A stretch of 64,000 nt of DNA from Reyranella humidisoli (GCF_019039055.1 NZ_JAHOPB010000001.1:2232001-2296000), one strand, 5' to 3'. Positions 8,827 through 17,232 are shown, counted from the stretch's first letter. Notes: generated from the letters alone by a model not told the origin. Numbers and translations are program-made.

Positions 8827-9732
8827 ATGTCCTTGCGGAAATCACGCGCGATCTTCCTGACGCTTCTCTTGCCGCTGGCCTGGGCCACGGCGGCATCAGC
8901 GCAGCAGGTCGGAGTCACATCTGCGGCCAGCGGCGATCCGCGCGGCACGCCGCCGGCACAGCCTGCGCGGACCCTGCGCGTCGGCATCGACGTCTTCGGC
9001 AGCGAACGGGTGACGACGGGACCGGCGGACCGTGCGCATCTGGTCTTCCTCGACGGTTCCGGCCTAACGGTCGGCGCCAACAGTGAATTGACGATCGACA
9101 AGTTCGTCTTCGACGCCAATCGCAATGCCGGCGAACTGGCCGTCAACGCGACGAAGGGGGCCTTTCGCTTCGTTGGCGGTGCGATCAGCAAGAAGGGTGA
9201 GGTCATCATCCGCACGCCCAGCGCCCATATCGGCGTGCGCGGCGGCATCGCGACCGTCACCGTGGGCGCCGACGGCTCGACCACCGCGACGTTCCTGTTC
9301 GGCGACCGGCTGACCGTGAGCAACGCCGCCGGCACGCAGCGCGCGGTACGCTACGGCTCGCAGATCTTCGTGCCGGCCGGCGGCGCGGCGCCGCTCGAGC
9401 CGGTGATCCTGCCGCCCAACACGTTGCAGGCCTATCTCGTCCTGTTCGAGCAGACCCAGACGACGGGCAATGTCATCGGCCCCGGCGACAAGGTGCTGAT
9501 CGATTCGGCCCTGCGGACGCTCAACGCGAACGCACTGCCCTATGCCGACCTCTCGTCGAGACTGGCGCCGTGGCTGGCCTACCTGCAACTCGTCGCCACG
9601 CAGGCCGTCACGACCAACAACGCGGCGCGTCCGCTCGGTTCTGCGCCCAGCCAACCGAGCGGGTCTACCGGTACCCCCGGTGGCGGTGGCGAAGGCGGCG
9701 GAGGCGGTGGCCACGGAGGCGGGAGCGATTAG
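8827..9732 (+). CDS. Exported FecR-domain protein with glycine-rich tail
   Basis: 301 residues with a signal peptide (residues 1-25, ...ATAASAQQ) and a FecR domain (about 40-150: ERVTTGPADRAHLVFLDGSG, LTVGANSELTIDKFVFD, TPSAHIGVRGGIATVTV). This is the stand-alone exported type, with no anti-sigma cytoplasmic part and no sigma factor gene nearby. The C-terminus is a glycine tract (GGGGEGGGGGGHGGGSD). Operon partner of the TPR-barrel gene 12 bp upstream, which suggests a joint role at the outer membrane; the role is unknown. Confidence 0.85.
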   Translation: MSLRKSRAIFLTLLLPLAWATAASAQQVGVTSAASGDPRGTPPAQPARTLRVGIDVFGSERVTTGPADRAHLVFLDGSGLTVGANSELTIDKFVFDANRNAGELAVNATKGAFRFVGGAISKKGEVIIRTPSAHIGVRGGIATVTVGADGSTTATFLFGDRLTVSNAAGTQRAVRYGSQIFVPAGGAAPLEPVILPPNTLQAYLVLFEQTQTTGNVIGPGDKVLIDSALRTLNANALPYADLSSRLAPWLAYLQLVATQAVTTNNAARPLGSAPSQPSGSTGTPGGGGEGGGGGGHGGGSD

Positions 9733-9796
9733 GAACGGCGTCCGGCGAGGGATCGTGCGGCCTCGTACTGCGCTCTGCCGATCGGGAACGGGTTCC

Positions 9797-10216
9797 CTAG
9801 GGCAGGATCGCGTCGCCCTCGATCTCGACCTTCGCGTTGGGATCGATCAGGGCCGACACCTGCACCAGCGTCATCGCCGGGAAGTGGCGTCCGAGCGTGG
9901 CTCCCCAGGCGGCACCGACGGCCGCGCCGGCGGCGTTGAACTCGGCGATGTCGGTCACGTAGGCGCGCAGCGCCACGAGGTGCTGCGGCTCGCCGCCCGC
10001 CGCCTTCAGCACGGTGACGAGATTGCCGAGCGCGATGCGCCATTGCGCGCCGGCATCGGCGTCGGCGGGAATGCTGGCCTGGCCGGGCTCGCGTCCGATC
10101 TGGCCGGCGATGCGCACGCTGCGCGTGCCCGTGGCAACGACGCCATGGGAGAAGCCGCGCGGGCGCGGCCAGCCTTCGGGCAGGATCGGCGTGTAGGCGA
10201 TGTCGGACGAGCTCAT
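9797..10216 (-). CDS. RidA-family protein
   Basis: 139 residues of the RidA/YjgF/UK114 family, whose classic member deaminates reactive enamine/imine intermediates from PLP enzymes. The block VRIAGQIGREP, NLVTVLKAAGG and the late PAMTLVQVSALIDPNAKVEIEGDAI match the family, although the usual catalytic Arg region reads LVQVSALIDP, so activity may differ from the archetype. Start at ATG 10216 (MSSSDIAYT) has GGAGG 9 bases upstream. Convergent with the FecR gene. Confidence 0.88.
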   Translation of the reverse strand: MSSSDIAYTPILPEGWPRPRGFSHGVVATGTRSVRIAGQIGREPGQASIPADADAGAQWRIALGNLVTVLKAAGGEPQHLVALRAYVTDIAEFNAAGAAVGAAWGATLGRHFPAMTLVQVSALIDPNAKVEIEGDAILP

Positions 10217-10290
10217 CTTCGGTTTCCTCCGGAACTGTTGGGCGCATTCTAGCCGTTGCGGCCGGTCGCGCGCGACCGCATCGTGGCGCC

Positions 10291-10926
10291 ATGCCGGAAC
10301 AGACTTTTGATCGCCATCTGCGGGCCGATGCGGCAGTGCATGCGCTCGGCCTCGTGCTGGGCGTCGTCGGCGCGGTCGCGATCCTGATTGTCGCTGCGCA
10401 GGCGCCCGGACGCGGGCAGATGGCGCCGGTCCTCGTCTATGTCGTGGGCCTGCTCGCCATGCTGGGCTGCTCGGCGGCCTATAACCTGCGCATTGCCAGT
10501 CCACGGCGCGAATGGCTGCGCCGGTTCGATCACGCCGCGATCTTCGTGATGATCGCGGGGACCTACACGCCGCTCACGATGCTGAAGCTGCGCGAACCGT
10601 GGTCGAGCGGGCTCACGGCGGTGATGTGGAGCGCGGCGGCACTCGGAATCGCGGCGAAACTGCTGCAACCGCGTCGCATCGAATCGCTGTCGGTCGTGCT
10701 CTATCTCCTGATGGGGTGGATCGGCCTGTTCGCGCTCGACGAACTGCTGGCCTCGGTCGAACCGACGACTCTCTTGCTGCTTCTCGCAGGCGGCGTGGTC
10801 TATTCGCTGGGCACGATCTTCCATCTCTCGAGCCGGCTGCCGTACCAGCAGGCGCTGTGGCACGCCTCGGTGCTGGTCGCGGCTTCTATCCACTATGCGG
10901 CGATCCTGTTGTTGTTGACGCGCTGA
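10291..10926 (+). CDS. Hemolysin III / PAQR-type membrane protein
   Basis: 211 residues with seven hydrophobic segments. FDHAAIFVMIAGTYTPLTML, CSAAYNLR and late WHASVLVAASIHYAAI are the metal-site-like histidine/aspartate motifs of the hemolysin III (TrhA/YqfA) branch of the PAQR superfamily. Bacterial members are linked to membrane-fluidity or energy homeostasis rather than proven haemolysis. Divergent from ridA across 74 bp. Confidence 0.85.
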   Translation: MPEQTFDRHLRADAAVHALGLVLGVVGAVAILIVAAQAPGRGQMAPVLVYVVGLLAMLGCSAAYNLRIASPRREWLRRFDHAAIFVMIAGTYTPLTMLKLREPWSSGLTAVMWSAAALGIAAKLLQPRRIESLSVVLYLLMGWIGLFALDELLASVEPTTLLLLLAGGVVYSLGTIFHLSSRLPYQQALWHASVLVAASIHYAAILLLLTR

Positions 10927-10950
10927 AGCCGCGCCGCTTTAGCTGGTCGC

Positions 10951-11598
10951 ATGTCGTCGCTTCTTCTTTTCCGCGTCACGGCGGTGGCCGTCGTCGTCGC
11001 CGGCATCGTGATGACGCTGGCGGGTGGCGCGACCAGCGTCTGGGCCTGGACGACGCCCGACACGTATCTCGCCTTCCGCGTCGGCCTGCCGATCGCGACG
11101 GCGTGGCTGGTCTACACCATGCTGCGGCTGGCCCTCGCGCTGCCGCAGGCGTGGAAGGGCGAAGAGGCGAGGCAGCCCGCGTCCGATCCGCTGACGGCGC
11201 TGGGAAGCGCACGCACCGATGCAGCCGACGCCTGGGTGAGGAAGTCAGCCCCGGAGGCCGTGTCCGTGCGTCAGGTGCCGCTGCCGCGCGAACCGGAGCC
11301 GCGTCGGCGTCGCCGCGTTGCGCAACGGGTCGAGCTGCGCGGCGGACGCGTTCTCTATCGCGTGGTGCCGGCCCGTCCGCGGCCGACCGCGCGCCGCGTC
11401 GCGGTCGCCGCGACGGTGGCGCTCGCGTGCCTCACGCTCTTCTTCGCGCTGGGCCCGATCGACCTCGAGGACGTGAGCTGGATCGCGTCACTTTTCCGCG
11501 CGCTTGAGGATCTGCCGGGCCTTTTCGAGCGCATCGAGGCAGCCGGCCTCCTGGCCACGCTCGGCTTCGGCGCGCGCCGCCACCAGCACGGCCTGTAA
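10951..11598 (+). CDS. Membrane protein with two helix regions and a basic Pro/Arg-rich linker
   Basis: 215 residues, not recognised. Hydrophobic segments lie at about 5-28 and 45-66, then a charged stretch rich in Arg and Pro (PREPEPRRRRRVAQ), then one more helix near 150-167 (VAATVALACLTLFFAL). Starts 24 bp after the hemolysin III gene and may be cotranscribed. Its last 111 bases overlap the end of the minus-strand gene at 11488-11985, an unusually long convergent overlap; no earlier in-frame stop exists. Confidence 0.6.
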   Translation: MSSLLLFRVTAVAVVVAGIVMTLAGGATSVWAWTTPDTYLAFRVGLPIATAWLVYTMLRLALALPQAWKGEEARQPASDPLTALGSARTDAADAWVRKSAPEAVSVRQVPLPREPEPRRRRRVAQRVELRGGRVLYRVVPARPRPTARRVAVAATVALACLTLFFALGPIDLEDVSWIASLFRALEDLPGLFERIEAAGLLATLGFGARRHQHGL

Positions 11599-11985
11599 CG
11601 CGGTCCGGTCGACCGCGGCGTCCTTCCTGGCCTCGTCCCTGGCGCCTTGTCCCGGGGGCGGCGTGCCGGGTTTTTGCGTGACGTCGGGCATGGTCGGCAT
11701 GCGGCTGTCGGTCGTGGCGGGCGGGGCGATGACCGAGCGATCGGAGGTCGCGGGCGGCTCGATCACCCCGCCGGAGCGGCCGAGTTCGCGCGAGGTCACG
11801 CCCGGACCGGTGCCCTGGCCGGGGGCGCCCGGCGCCTTGTCGGGCGAGGCGGTCGGCGGATCGGTGGAGATGTTCTGGCTGCGGGCCAGCTCGCGTACCT
11901 GGTCGAGGCAGCCCTCGGCGGCGGCGAGGCCGGGCGTGAGCAGCAGCGCCATTGCGGCGATCCGGGCGGGAATTCGCATGTGCAT
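11488..11985 (-). CDS. Exported protein of unknown function
   Basis: 165 residues with a clean signal peptide (MHMRIPARIAAMALLLTPGL, cleaved after AAA-E), then EGCLDQVRELARSQ, a low-complexity Pro/Gly/Thr centre and an alkaline helical end (AARAEAERGQEAGCLDALEK). Two cysteines could pair. Start at 11985; a second ATG at 11979 is equally possible and no clear ribosome-binding site decides. Divergent from the Tim44-like gene. Overlaps the plus-strand gene by 111 bases at its 3' end. No family recognised. Confidence 0.6.
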   Translation of the reverse strand: MHMRIPARIAAMALLLTPGLAAAEGCLDQVRELARSQNISTDPPTASPDKAPGAPGQGTGPGVTSRELGRSGGVIEPPATSDRSVIAPPATTDSRMPTMPDVTQKPGTPPPGQGARDEARKDAAVDRTALQAVLVAARAEAERGQEAGCLDALEKARQILKRAEK

Positions 11986-12023
11986 GAAATTGCAAACGGC
12001 CCGTACGGAGGCCCGGTTGCACC

Positions 12024-12051
12024 TTGAATTGCCGGCCCGAGCCCCTAACAT
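12024..12051 (+). promoter_or_regulatory. Possible promoter of the Tim44-like gene
   Basis: TTGAAT (12024-12029) and TAACAT (12046-12051) with 16-base spacing, 49 bases before the ATG at 12101, in the 115-bp divergent gap. Read by eye only. Confidence 0.35.
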
Positions 12052-12100
12052 ATCGAGTGCAAAATGCCGGGACGAACCCGGTGAGAACAGGGATGACCAG

Positions 12101-13108
12101 ATGACCAGGTTTCGTTGGCTCGCGATCCTCGCGGCTTTGATCATTGCGGTGCCGTCGCTGGCACCGTCGCCTGCCGACGCGCGGGCGGGCGGTGGCAGCG
12201 GCTCGGGCAGCCGCGGCAGCAAGTCGGGCGATGCCCCGGCGCCGACCCAGACCGCGCCGACCTCCAAGCCGGTCGAGCGCAGCACCACGCCGCAGCAGAA
12301 GAGCCCGTCGGCCAATCCGGCCAACACCGCCGCGGCCGGCGCCAAGCCCGGCTTCATGCAGCGCAATCCGTTCATGTCGGGCCTGTTGGGCGGCATGCTG
12401 GGCGCTGGCCTGATCGGCATGCTGATGGGCGGCGGCTTCGGCGCCGGCCTCGGCAGCATGGCGGGCATGCTGGGCTTCCTGCTGCAGATCGCGCTGATCG
12501 GCGGCATCGTCTACTTCGCCGTCCGTTGGTGGAAGTCGCGTAACGGCACGCCCGCCGCGGCCTTCGCCGGCGCGGGTGCCGGCGGCGGCACTCCGCCGTC
12601 GCTGAGTTCCGCCCAGCCGGAAGCGACGCCGATGGCCCGCTCCGGCCTGCAGTCGATGCTGGGCGGTGCCGGTGCCGGTGCCGCGTCGGGCTTCGGCGCG
12701 CCGCAGCTCGCCATCGTCGAACAGGACTATGACGCCTTCGAAGCGCTGCTGAAGGACGTGCAGGCGGCCTACAGCGCCGGCGACCTCGTGAAGCTGCGCA
12801 GCCTCGTGACGCCGGAGATGCTGGGCTACTTCAACCAGGAACTGTCGGCCAACGCGAGCCGCGGCGTCGAGAACAAGGTCACGGACGTGAAGCTCGAGCA
12901 GGGCGACCTGTCCGAGGCCTGGAGCGAGGGCCCGGTCGACTACGCGACGGTGGCCATGCGCTTCAGCATGATCGACGTCACCCGCAACGTCGCCGACGGC
13001 CGCCTCGTCGAGGGCAACGAGCAGGTACGCACCGAGGCGACGGAAGTCTGGACCTTCCTGCGCAGCCGCGGCGGCAACTGGATCCTCTCGGCGATCCAGC
13101 AGACCTGA
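12101..13108 (+). CDS. Tim44-like domain protein with N-terminal signal and Gly-rich membrane region
   Basis: 335 residues. A signal or anchor (about 5-25) leads to a Ser/Gly/Pro-rich region, then a glycine-rich hydrophobic stretch (about 90-145: GLLGGMLGAGLIGMLMGGGF, then LLQIALIGGIVYFAVRWWKS) and a C-terminal Tim44-like domain (about 210-335: DYDAFEALLKDVQAAYSAGD, LRSLVTPEMLGYFNQEL, EATEVWTFLRSRGGNWILSA). Tim44-like proteins of alphaproteobacteria are membrane-tethered and of uncertain function. ATG 12101 is chosen because ATG 12093 runs into a stop after three codons. Confidence 0.85.
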   Translation: MTRFRWLAILAALIIAVPSLAPSPADARAGGGSGSGSRGSKSGDAPAPTQTAPTSKPVERSTTPQQKSPSANPANTAAAGAKPGFMQRNPFMSGLLGGMLGAGLIGMLMGGGFGAGLGSMAGMLGFLLQIALIGGIVYFAVRWWKSRNGTPAAAFAGAGAGGGTPPSLSSAQPEATPMARSGLQSMLGGAGAGAASGFGAPQLAIVEQDYDAFEALLKDVQAAYSAGDLVKLRSLVTPEMLGYFNQELSANASRGVENKVTDVKLEQGDLSEAWSEGPVDYATVAMRFSMIDVTRNVADGRLVEGNEQVRTEATEVWTFLRSRGGNWILSAIQQT

Positions 13109-13136
13109 TCGCTTCACCGATCTTTTGAAATGCAGA

Positions 13137-13169
13137 ATCGGCCGGCCCCAAAGCCGGCCGATTTTCTTT
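13137..13169 (+). terminator. Rho-independent terminator after the Tim44-like gene
   Basis: Perfect 10-bp stem (arms 13137-13146 and 13153-13162) with a 6-base loop followed by TTTCTTT, 28 bases past the stop codon. It separates the Tim44-like gene from the Bug-family gene downstream. Confidence 0.85.
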
Positions 13170-13229
13170 GTGCGGCCCGGCAATTGCTCGGATAGCCTGT
13201 CATCGGGGAAGGGAAGGAATCACATCGTC

Positions 13230-14204
13230 ATGACCAGCCTGACACGAAGGGCCGCCCTCGCGGGCGCCGCACTGTTGCCGCTCGCCGCCGCCGCGCCGTC
13301 GCGCGCGCAGGCGAAGTTTCCCGATCGTCCGATCCGGCTGATCATCCCGTGGGCCGCCGGTGGTCCCGCCGATGCCGGCTTCCGCATCCTCGCGGAGTCG
13401 GCGGCGAAGAAGCTGGGCCAGCCCGTCGTCGTCGAGAACAAGGGCGGCGCCGCGGGCGTGCTGGGCGCGCTCGCGCTGCAGGACGCCAAGCCCGACGGCT
13501 ACACGATCAGCCAGATGCACATGAGCGTGCTGCGCCAGCCGATGCTGAACGCGTCGCTCAAGTACGATCCGATCAAGGACCTGACCTATATCCTGCAGAT
13601 CACCGGCTTCGTGATGGGCGTGGTCGTGCGCCCCGACGCGCCGTGGAAGACGCTGCCCGAGCTGCTGGCCTATGCGAAGGCCAATCCCGGCAAGCTGAAC
13701 TGGGGCACCCTGGGTGCCGGCTCGACGCAGCACCTCGCGATGGAGAGCCTCGGGCTGAAGCAGGGCCTGACCTGGACGCACGCGCCCTATCGCGGCACTG
13801 CCGACACCTTGCGCGCGCTGATGGGCGGCGAGATCGACTTCGCCTCGGAGTCCTCGGGCTGGGCGCCGCTGGTGATGTCGGGCAAGCTGCGCCTGCTCGC
13901 GGTCTTCACCGCCACCCGCGCCAAGCGCTTCCCCGAGGTGCCGACCGTGCGCGAGCTCGGCCTGGAAATCGCTGTCGACAGTCCCGGCGGCCTGATCGGG
14001 CCGAAGGGTATGGACCCCGCCGTGGTGAAGACCCTCGCCGACGCCTTCCGCGAGGCCGCGGGCGAGCCCAAGCACCTCGAGTTCCTCGACAACATGGACC
14101 AGCCGCTCCTCCTGCTCGACGGCCCCGCCTATCAGGCGCAGATGGCGAAGACGATGGAGCAGGAGCGGGAGCTGTTGCGGAAGCTGAACCTGCTGGCGAC
14201 CTGA
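13230..14204 (+). CDS. Bug-family (TctC-type) periplasmic solute-binding protein
   Basis: 324 residues of the extracytoplasmic Bug family, which binds carboxylates and related small solutes. The signal region TRRAALAGAALLPLAAAAPS carries twin Arg and resembles a Tat or Sec signal. Family hallmarks follow: FPDRPIRLIIPWAAGGPAD, VVVENKGGAAG and WGTLGAGSTQHLAMESL. No TctA/TctB membrane components are nearby, so it is an orphan binding protein, as is common in bacteria with many Bug paralogues. Start at ATG 13230 follows GGGAAGGAA. Confidence 0.92.
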   Translation: MTSLTRRAALAGAALLPLAAAAPSRAQAKFPDRPIRLIIPWAAGGPADAGFRILAESAAKKLGQPVVVENKGGAAGVLGALALQDAKPDGYTISQMHMSVLRQPMLNASLKYDPIKDLTYILQITGFVMGVVVRPDAPWKTLPELLAYAKANPGKLNWGTLGAGSTQHLAMESLGLKQGLTWTHAPYRGTADTLRALMGGEIDFASESSGWAPLVMSGKLRLLAVFTATRAKRFPEVPTVRELGLEIAVDSPGGLIGPKGMDPAVVKTLADAFREAAGEPKHLEFLDNMDQPLLLLDGPAYQAQMAKTMEQERELLRKLNLLAT

Positions 14205-14225
14205 CGACTGCCAGCTTTACCAACC

Positions 14226-14370
14226 ACCTCACCCTGAGGAGCAGCCGCAAGCACTTACCTCATCCTTCGAGACGCGCCGCGAAGCGGCGCGTCTCGAAGG
14301 ATGGGCACGAGCACCATGTCCGTGGCCCATCCTTCGAGACGGCTGCTGCGCTGCCTCCTCAGGATGAGGT
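14226..14370. repeat. Palindromic repeat, family A, copy 1
   Basis: An element with outer arms of the CCTCA(C/T)CCTGAGGA type and inner CATCCTTCGAGACG arms. The core at 14261-14303 is a perfect 20-bp inverted repeat around GAA. Related copies are at 16190-16301 and 24364-24475. It fills most of the gap between two convergent genes. Confidence 0.85.
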
Positions 14371-14396
14371 TGGTGTTTTGGAGGCGCGAAGCGACG

Positions 14397-15200
14397 CTAC
14401 GATCGCAACAGCGCGCCGTAGCCCTCGATCGGCGTCCGGATGCCCGACATCCGCAGGCAGTGCCACAGGCTCGCCTGGTTGGCGCTGATCACCGGTCTTC
14501 CGAGGTCGCGTTCCAGCGTCTCCAGGATGCCGACGCAGCGGAAGCCGGTGCCGCCGATCAGCACGCCGTCGGCGTCGGCGGGGCAGGCTTTCAGGATCTG
14601 CGCGTAGAGCGGCTCGATCTCCTGCTCGAAGCCCATGCCCTGCGGGTAGAGATCCTGCGGCGGCACGTCCCGCCATTTGCGGCCGGGATCGAGGCGCAGG
14701 TGTCCGACGGGCGTGATCCCGTGATCGCCGTAGTAGCGCAGCGCGGCGCCCACCGTGTCGTCGGGGAACCACGGCGGCACCACCAGGAACGGCCGCTTCA
14801 CGCCCGCGTGACGCAGTGCCGCCAGCGTGTCGAGCCCGTTGGTCGTGACCTTCGCCGCGTCGCCCGCGATGCCCGATCGCACGACCGCGGACAGCGCATC
14901 GACGGTCGCCTCGTCCCAGCCCTTGCCGCCCACGACGCTGCTCGACGTGTGGGCGAAGACGACGGCCTGCAGCTTCATGGTCGAGAACTGCTTCGCGCCG
15001 CGCGCCAGGTCGTCTGAAAGATCGACGCCGCTCCTGTCCGCGCGCCACTTCGCCCACGGCGTCGGCGCCGTCACCCGCGCGGCATGCACCGACACGCCCG
15101 GCGGCGCCATGGCCCACCATTCCGCCTCCGGCACCGCCTCGCTGCCGACGATGAACAGCCCGATGCGGGCACGCCAGCCCCAGTTGTCGTGGTGAGTCAC
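14397..15200 (-). CDS. Maleate isomerase / arylmalonate decarboxylase-type enzyme (Asp/Glu racemase superfamily)
   Basis: 267 residues. The two catalytic-cysteine neighbourhoods of this superfamily would be expected near VVFAHTSSSVVGG and GTGFRCVGILETLE; only the second has a Cys (FRCVG), and the first site reads HTSSS, where maleate isomerase and decarboxylases normally have Cys in one of the two positions. This could mean a one-cysteine decarboxylase-like mechanism or a different reaction. Substrate not predictable. Starts 21 bases from the repeat at 15221. Confidence 0.72.
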   Translation of the reverse strand: MTHHDNWGWRARIGLFIVGSEAVPEAEWWAMAPPGVSVHAARVTAPTPWAKWRADRSGVDLSDDLARGAKQFSTMKLQAVVFAHTSSSVVGGKGWDEATVDALSAVVRSGIAGDAAKVTTNGLDTLAALRHAGVKRPFLVVPPWFPDDTVGAALRYYGDHGITPVGHLRLDPGRKWRDVPPQDLYPQGMGFEQEIEPLYAQILKACPADADGVLIGGTGFRCVGILETLERDLGRPVISANQASLWHCLRMSGIRTPIEGYGALLRS

Positions 15201-15220
15201 GTGTCACGCCTCTCCGGTAA

Positions 15221-15315
15221 GGATCCTTCGCTACGCTCAGGATGACACCATTGTTGGATTTTGCGCAGTGCGCTGATGCTGGAAACGGTGTCATCCTGAG
15301 CGTAGCGAAGGATCC
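15221..15315. repeat. Inverted repeat, family B, copy 1, in a divergent promoter gap
   Basis: 29-bp terminal arms (GGATCCTTCGCTACGCTCAG... and its complement) surround a variable centre that holds GCGCAGTGCGC. It occupies 95 of the 121 bases between two divergent start codons, and its right end supplies the AAGGA sequence that lies 9 bases ahead of the glutamine amidotransferase ATG. A second copy is at 28662-28756. Confidence 0.85.
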
Positions 15316-15321
15316 TTCCTC

Positions 15322-16137
15322 ATGTGCGAACTCTTCTGCCTCTCCGCCCGCAAGCCGATGCGCGCGAGCTTCTCGCTGCGCCGGTTCGCGGGCCACGGCG
15401 GGGCCGATACGGGCAATGTCGACGGCTGGGGCGTCGCGTTCCATGAAGGCCACGAGGTGCGGCTCTACAAGGAGCCGGAGCCCGCGAGCCACAGCCCGTG
15501 GCTCGACTTCATCGAGCGCCGCACCCTGCCGACGCGCCAGCTCGTCTCGCACATCCGGCGCGCGACGCAGGGTGGCAACAGCCTCGCCAACACGCAGCCC
15601 TTCGTGCGCGAGCTGGGCGGTCGCACGAATCTCTTCGCGCACAATGGCGATCTCAGGGAGGTCGTGACGCGCGCCGCCGAGCCGGCGCATCGCTTCCACC
15701 CGGTGGGCCAGACCGATTCGGAAAGCGCCTTCTGCCTGCTGCTGGAGCGTCTCGCGCCGCTGTGGCACCGCCGCGTCCCGCCGCTCGGGCTGCGGCTCGA
15801 AACCCTCGCCGCCTTCGCCGCCGAAATGCGGCCGCTCGGCACCTTCAACTTCCTCTACAGCGACGGCGAGTTCGTGTTCGGCCACAGCCATCGCCGCCGC
15901 GGGGCCGACGGCTCGATGGGGCCGGGCCTGTGGTTCCGCCACAGGCATCGCGCCGAGCATGGCACGCACGCCGCCCACGAGACCGAAGCGGGCGTGGCGC
16001 TCCATCCCGCCGACGGCGCGCAGGAACTGTCGCTGCTCGCCAGCGTCCCCGTCACCGCCGGCCCCTGGCGCCCGCTCGCCGAGGGCGAGATCGTGGTGCT
16101 GGCCGCCGGCGAACTGGCGGCGACGACGTTACAATAG
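15322..16137 (+). CDS. Class II glutamine amidotransferase (YafJ-like)
   Basis: 271 residues. Cys2, exposed as the N-terminal nucleophile after Met removal, begins MCELFCLSA, and further Ntn-type elements follow: DGWGVAFHEG, LVSHIRRATQGG, NTQPFVRELGGR, LFAHNGDL. Such stand-alone class II amidotransferase domains hydrolyse glutamine, but the acceptor reaction of the YafJ/EgtC-like group is largely unknown apart from ergothioneine synthesis; no egt genes are nearby. Ribosome binding appears to depend on the adjacent repeat. Confidence 0.9.
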   Translation: MCELFCLSARKPMRASFSLRRFAGHGGADTGNVDGWGVAFHEGHEVRLYKEPEPASHSPWLDFIERRTLPTRQLVSHIRRATQGGNSLANTQPFVRELGGRTNLFAHNGDLREVVTRAAEPAHRFHPVGQTDSESAFCLLLERLAPLWHRRVPPLGLRLETLAAFAAEMRPLGTFNFLYSDGEFVFGHSHRRRGADGSMGPGLWFRHRHRAEHGTHAAHETEAGVALHPADGAQELSLLASVPVTAGPWRPLAEGEIVVLAAGELAATTLQ

Positions 16138-16189
16138 TCCCCGTCGTCTCGGGCGGGGTAACCCCCGCCCTGGAGCGGAGCGCGCACCA

Positions 16190-16301
16190 CCTCATCCTGA
16201 GGAGGCCCGAAGGGCCGTCTCGAAGGATGGGCAGCAGGCGTGGTGCTCGTTCCCACCCTTCGAGACGCGCTCCTGCGGAGCGCTCCTCAGGGTGAGGAGC
16301 A
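16190..16301. repeat. Palindromic repeat, family A, copy 2
   Basis: Contains CCTCATCCTGAGGAGG, CGTCTCGAAGGATGGG and the matching CACCCTTCGAGACGC and CTCCTCAGGGTGAGGAG arms. Lies in the 216-bp convergent gap between the amidotransferase and the amidohydrolase; nothing else is visible in that gap. Confidence 0.8.
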
Positions 16302-16353
16302 TTTGGGAAGGACCGTTGCGTCCCGCCCTGATCGCAAAACGCCAGCCAGGAGA

Positions 16354-17232
16354 TCAGAACCCGTAAAGCGCCTTCGGATTGTCGACGAGGATCTTCCGGC
16401 GCACCGCCTCGTCCGGCACGCAGCGGAAGAAGTGCCGCAGCAGGTCCTCCTCCTGCGGGATCGCCTCCGCGCCGTGGCCGACATGCGGCCAGTCGCTGCC
16501 CCAGACCAGCCGGTCGGGATTGGCGGCGACCAGCGCCTGCATGAACGGCGCGGTGTCGTCGTAGGCGGCGCCCGGCCCGGCGCCCTGGCGCGTGTTGCGG
16601 TCGGCGCCCGAGAGCTTGCACCAGTAGCGCCCGGTCTTGAGCTTCTCGCAGAAATCGCGAAAGCCGGGCGTGTCGACGCCCTTGTCGGCCATGGTGCGCC
16701 CCATATGGTCGATCACGAAGTCGAACGGCATCTTCTCCAGGGTCGGCGCCAGTTCCTTGAGATCGCCGGTCTCGACCCAGAGCTGGACGTGCCAGCCGCG
16801 CGCGTGCAGGCGCGGCGCCAGCGCCAGAAGGTCGTCGAGGCTCATGCCGCCCGAGGAGACCGGCTTGCCGTCCTGGCGCAGCAGGTTGATGCGCACGCCC
16901 CGAAATCCTGCCTCGCTCAGCTCGTCGAGCCGGCGCTCGCTCACCTCGGGCTTCAGGATCGCCACGCCGCGCAGCCGGTCGCGATGGCGGCGCAGCGCGT
17001 CGAGCGTCACCTCGTTGTCGCCGCCGGCCGCCAGCGCATGGACGATCACGCCGCGCGCGATGCCCATCCGGTCCCACAGCGCCAGCAGCGCCTCGACCGG
17101 CGTCGCCTGCAGCGGCGAGAACTTGCCGCCGTGGACGGCGGGAAAGCGGTCGTAGGGACCGTAGACATGGACGTGGCAGTCGGCGCTGCCGGCGGGGAGG
17201 GGGAAGGCGTCGAAGGAGGCGGGCTGGGTCAT
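16354..17232 (-). CDS. Amidohydrolase-family lactonase (2-pyrone-4,6-dicarboxylate hydrolase-like)
   Basis: 292 residues of the amidohydrolase TIM-barrel type. CHVHVYG near residue 20 is the first metal-ligand HxH motif, FVIDHMGR carries a later His and LVWGSDWPHVGHG carries the catalytic Asp and flanking His, as in LigI (PDC lactonase), which acts on aromatic breakdown intermediates. No other lignin-pathway gene is nearby, so the substrate may be another lactone. Divergent from the small lipoprotein gene. Confidence 0.82.
   Translation of the reverse strand: MTQPASFDAFPLPAGSADCHVHVYGPYDRFPAVHGGKFSPLQATPVEALLALWDRMGIARGVIVHALAAGGDNEVTLDALRRHRDRLRGVAILKPEVSERRLDELSEAGFRGVRINLLRQDGKPVSSGGMSLDDLLALAPRLHARGWHVQLWVETGDLKELAPTLEKMPFDFVIDHMGRTMADKGVDTPGFRDFCEKLKTGRYWCKLSGADRNTRQGAGPGAAYDDTAPFMQALVAANPDRLVWGSDWPHVGHGAEAIPQEEDLLRHFFRCVPDEAVRRKILVDNPKALYGF

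Noticed and set aside
13137..13169. Part of a repeat family
   Set aside because: Has a U-run and a unique sequence; best read as a single intrinsic terminator.
14359..16005. 548-codon minus-strand frame spanning the isomerase and amidotransferase
   Set aside because: Crosses the divergent repeat and opposes a clear class II amidotransferase; low-complexity shadow.
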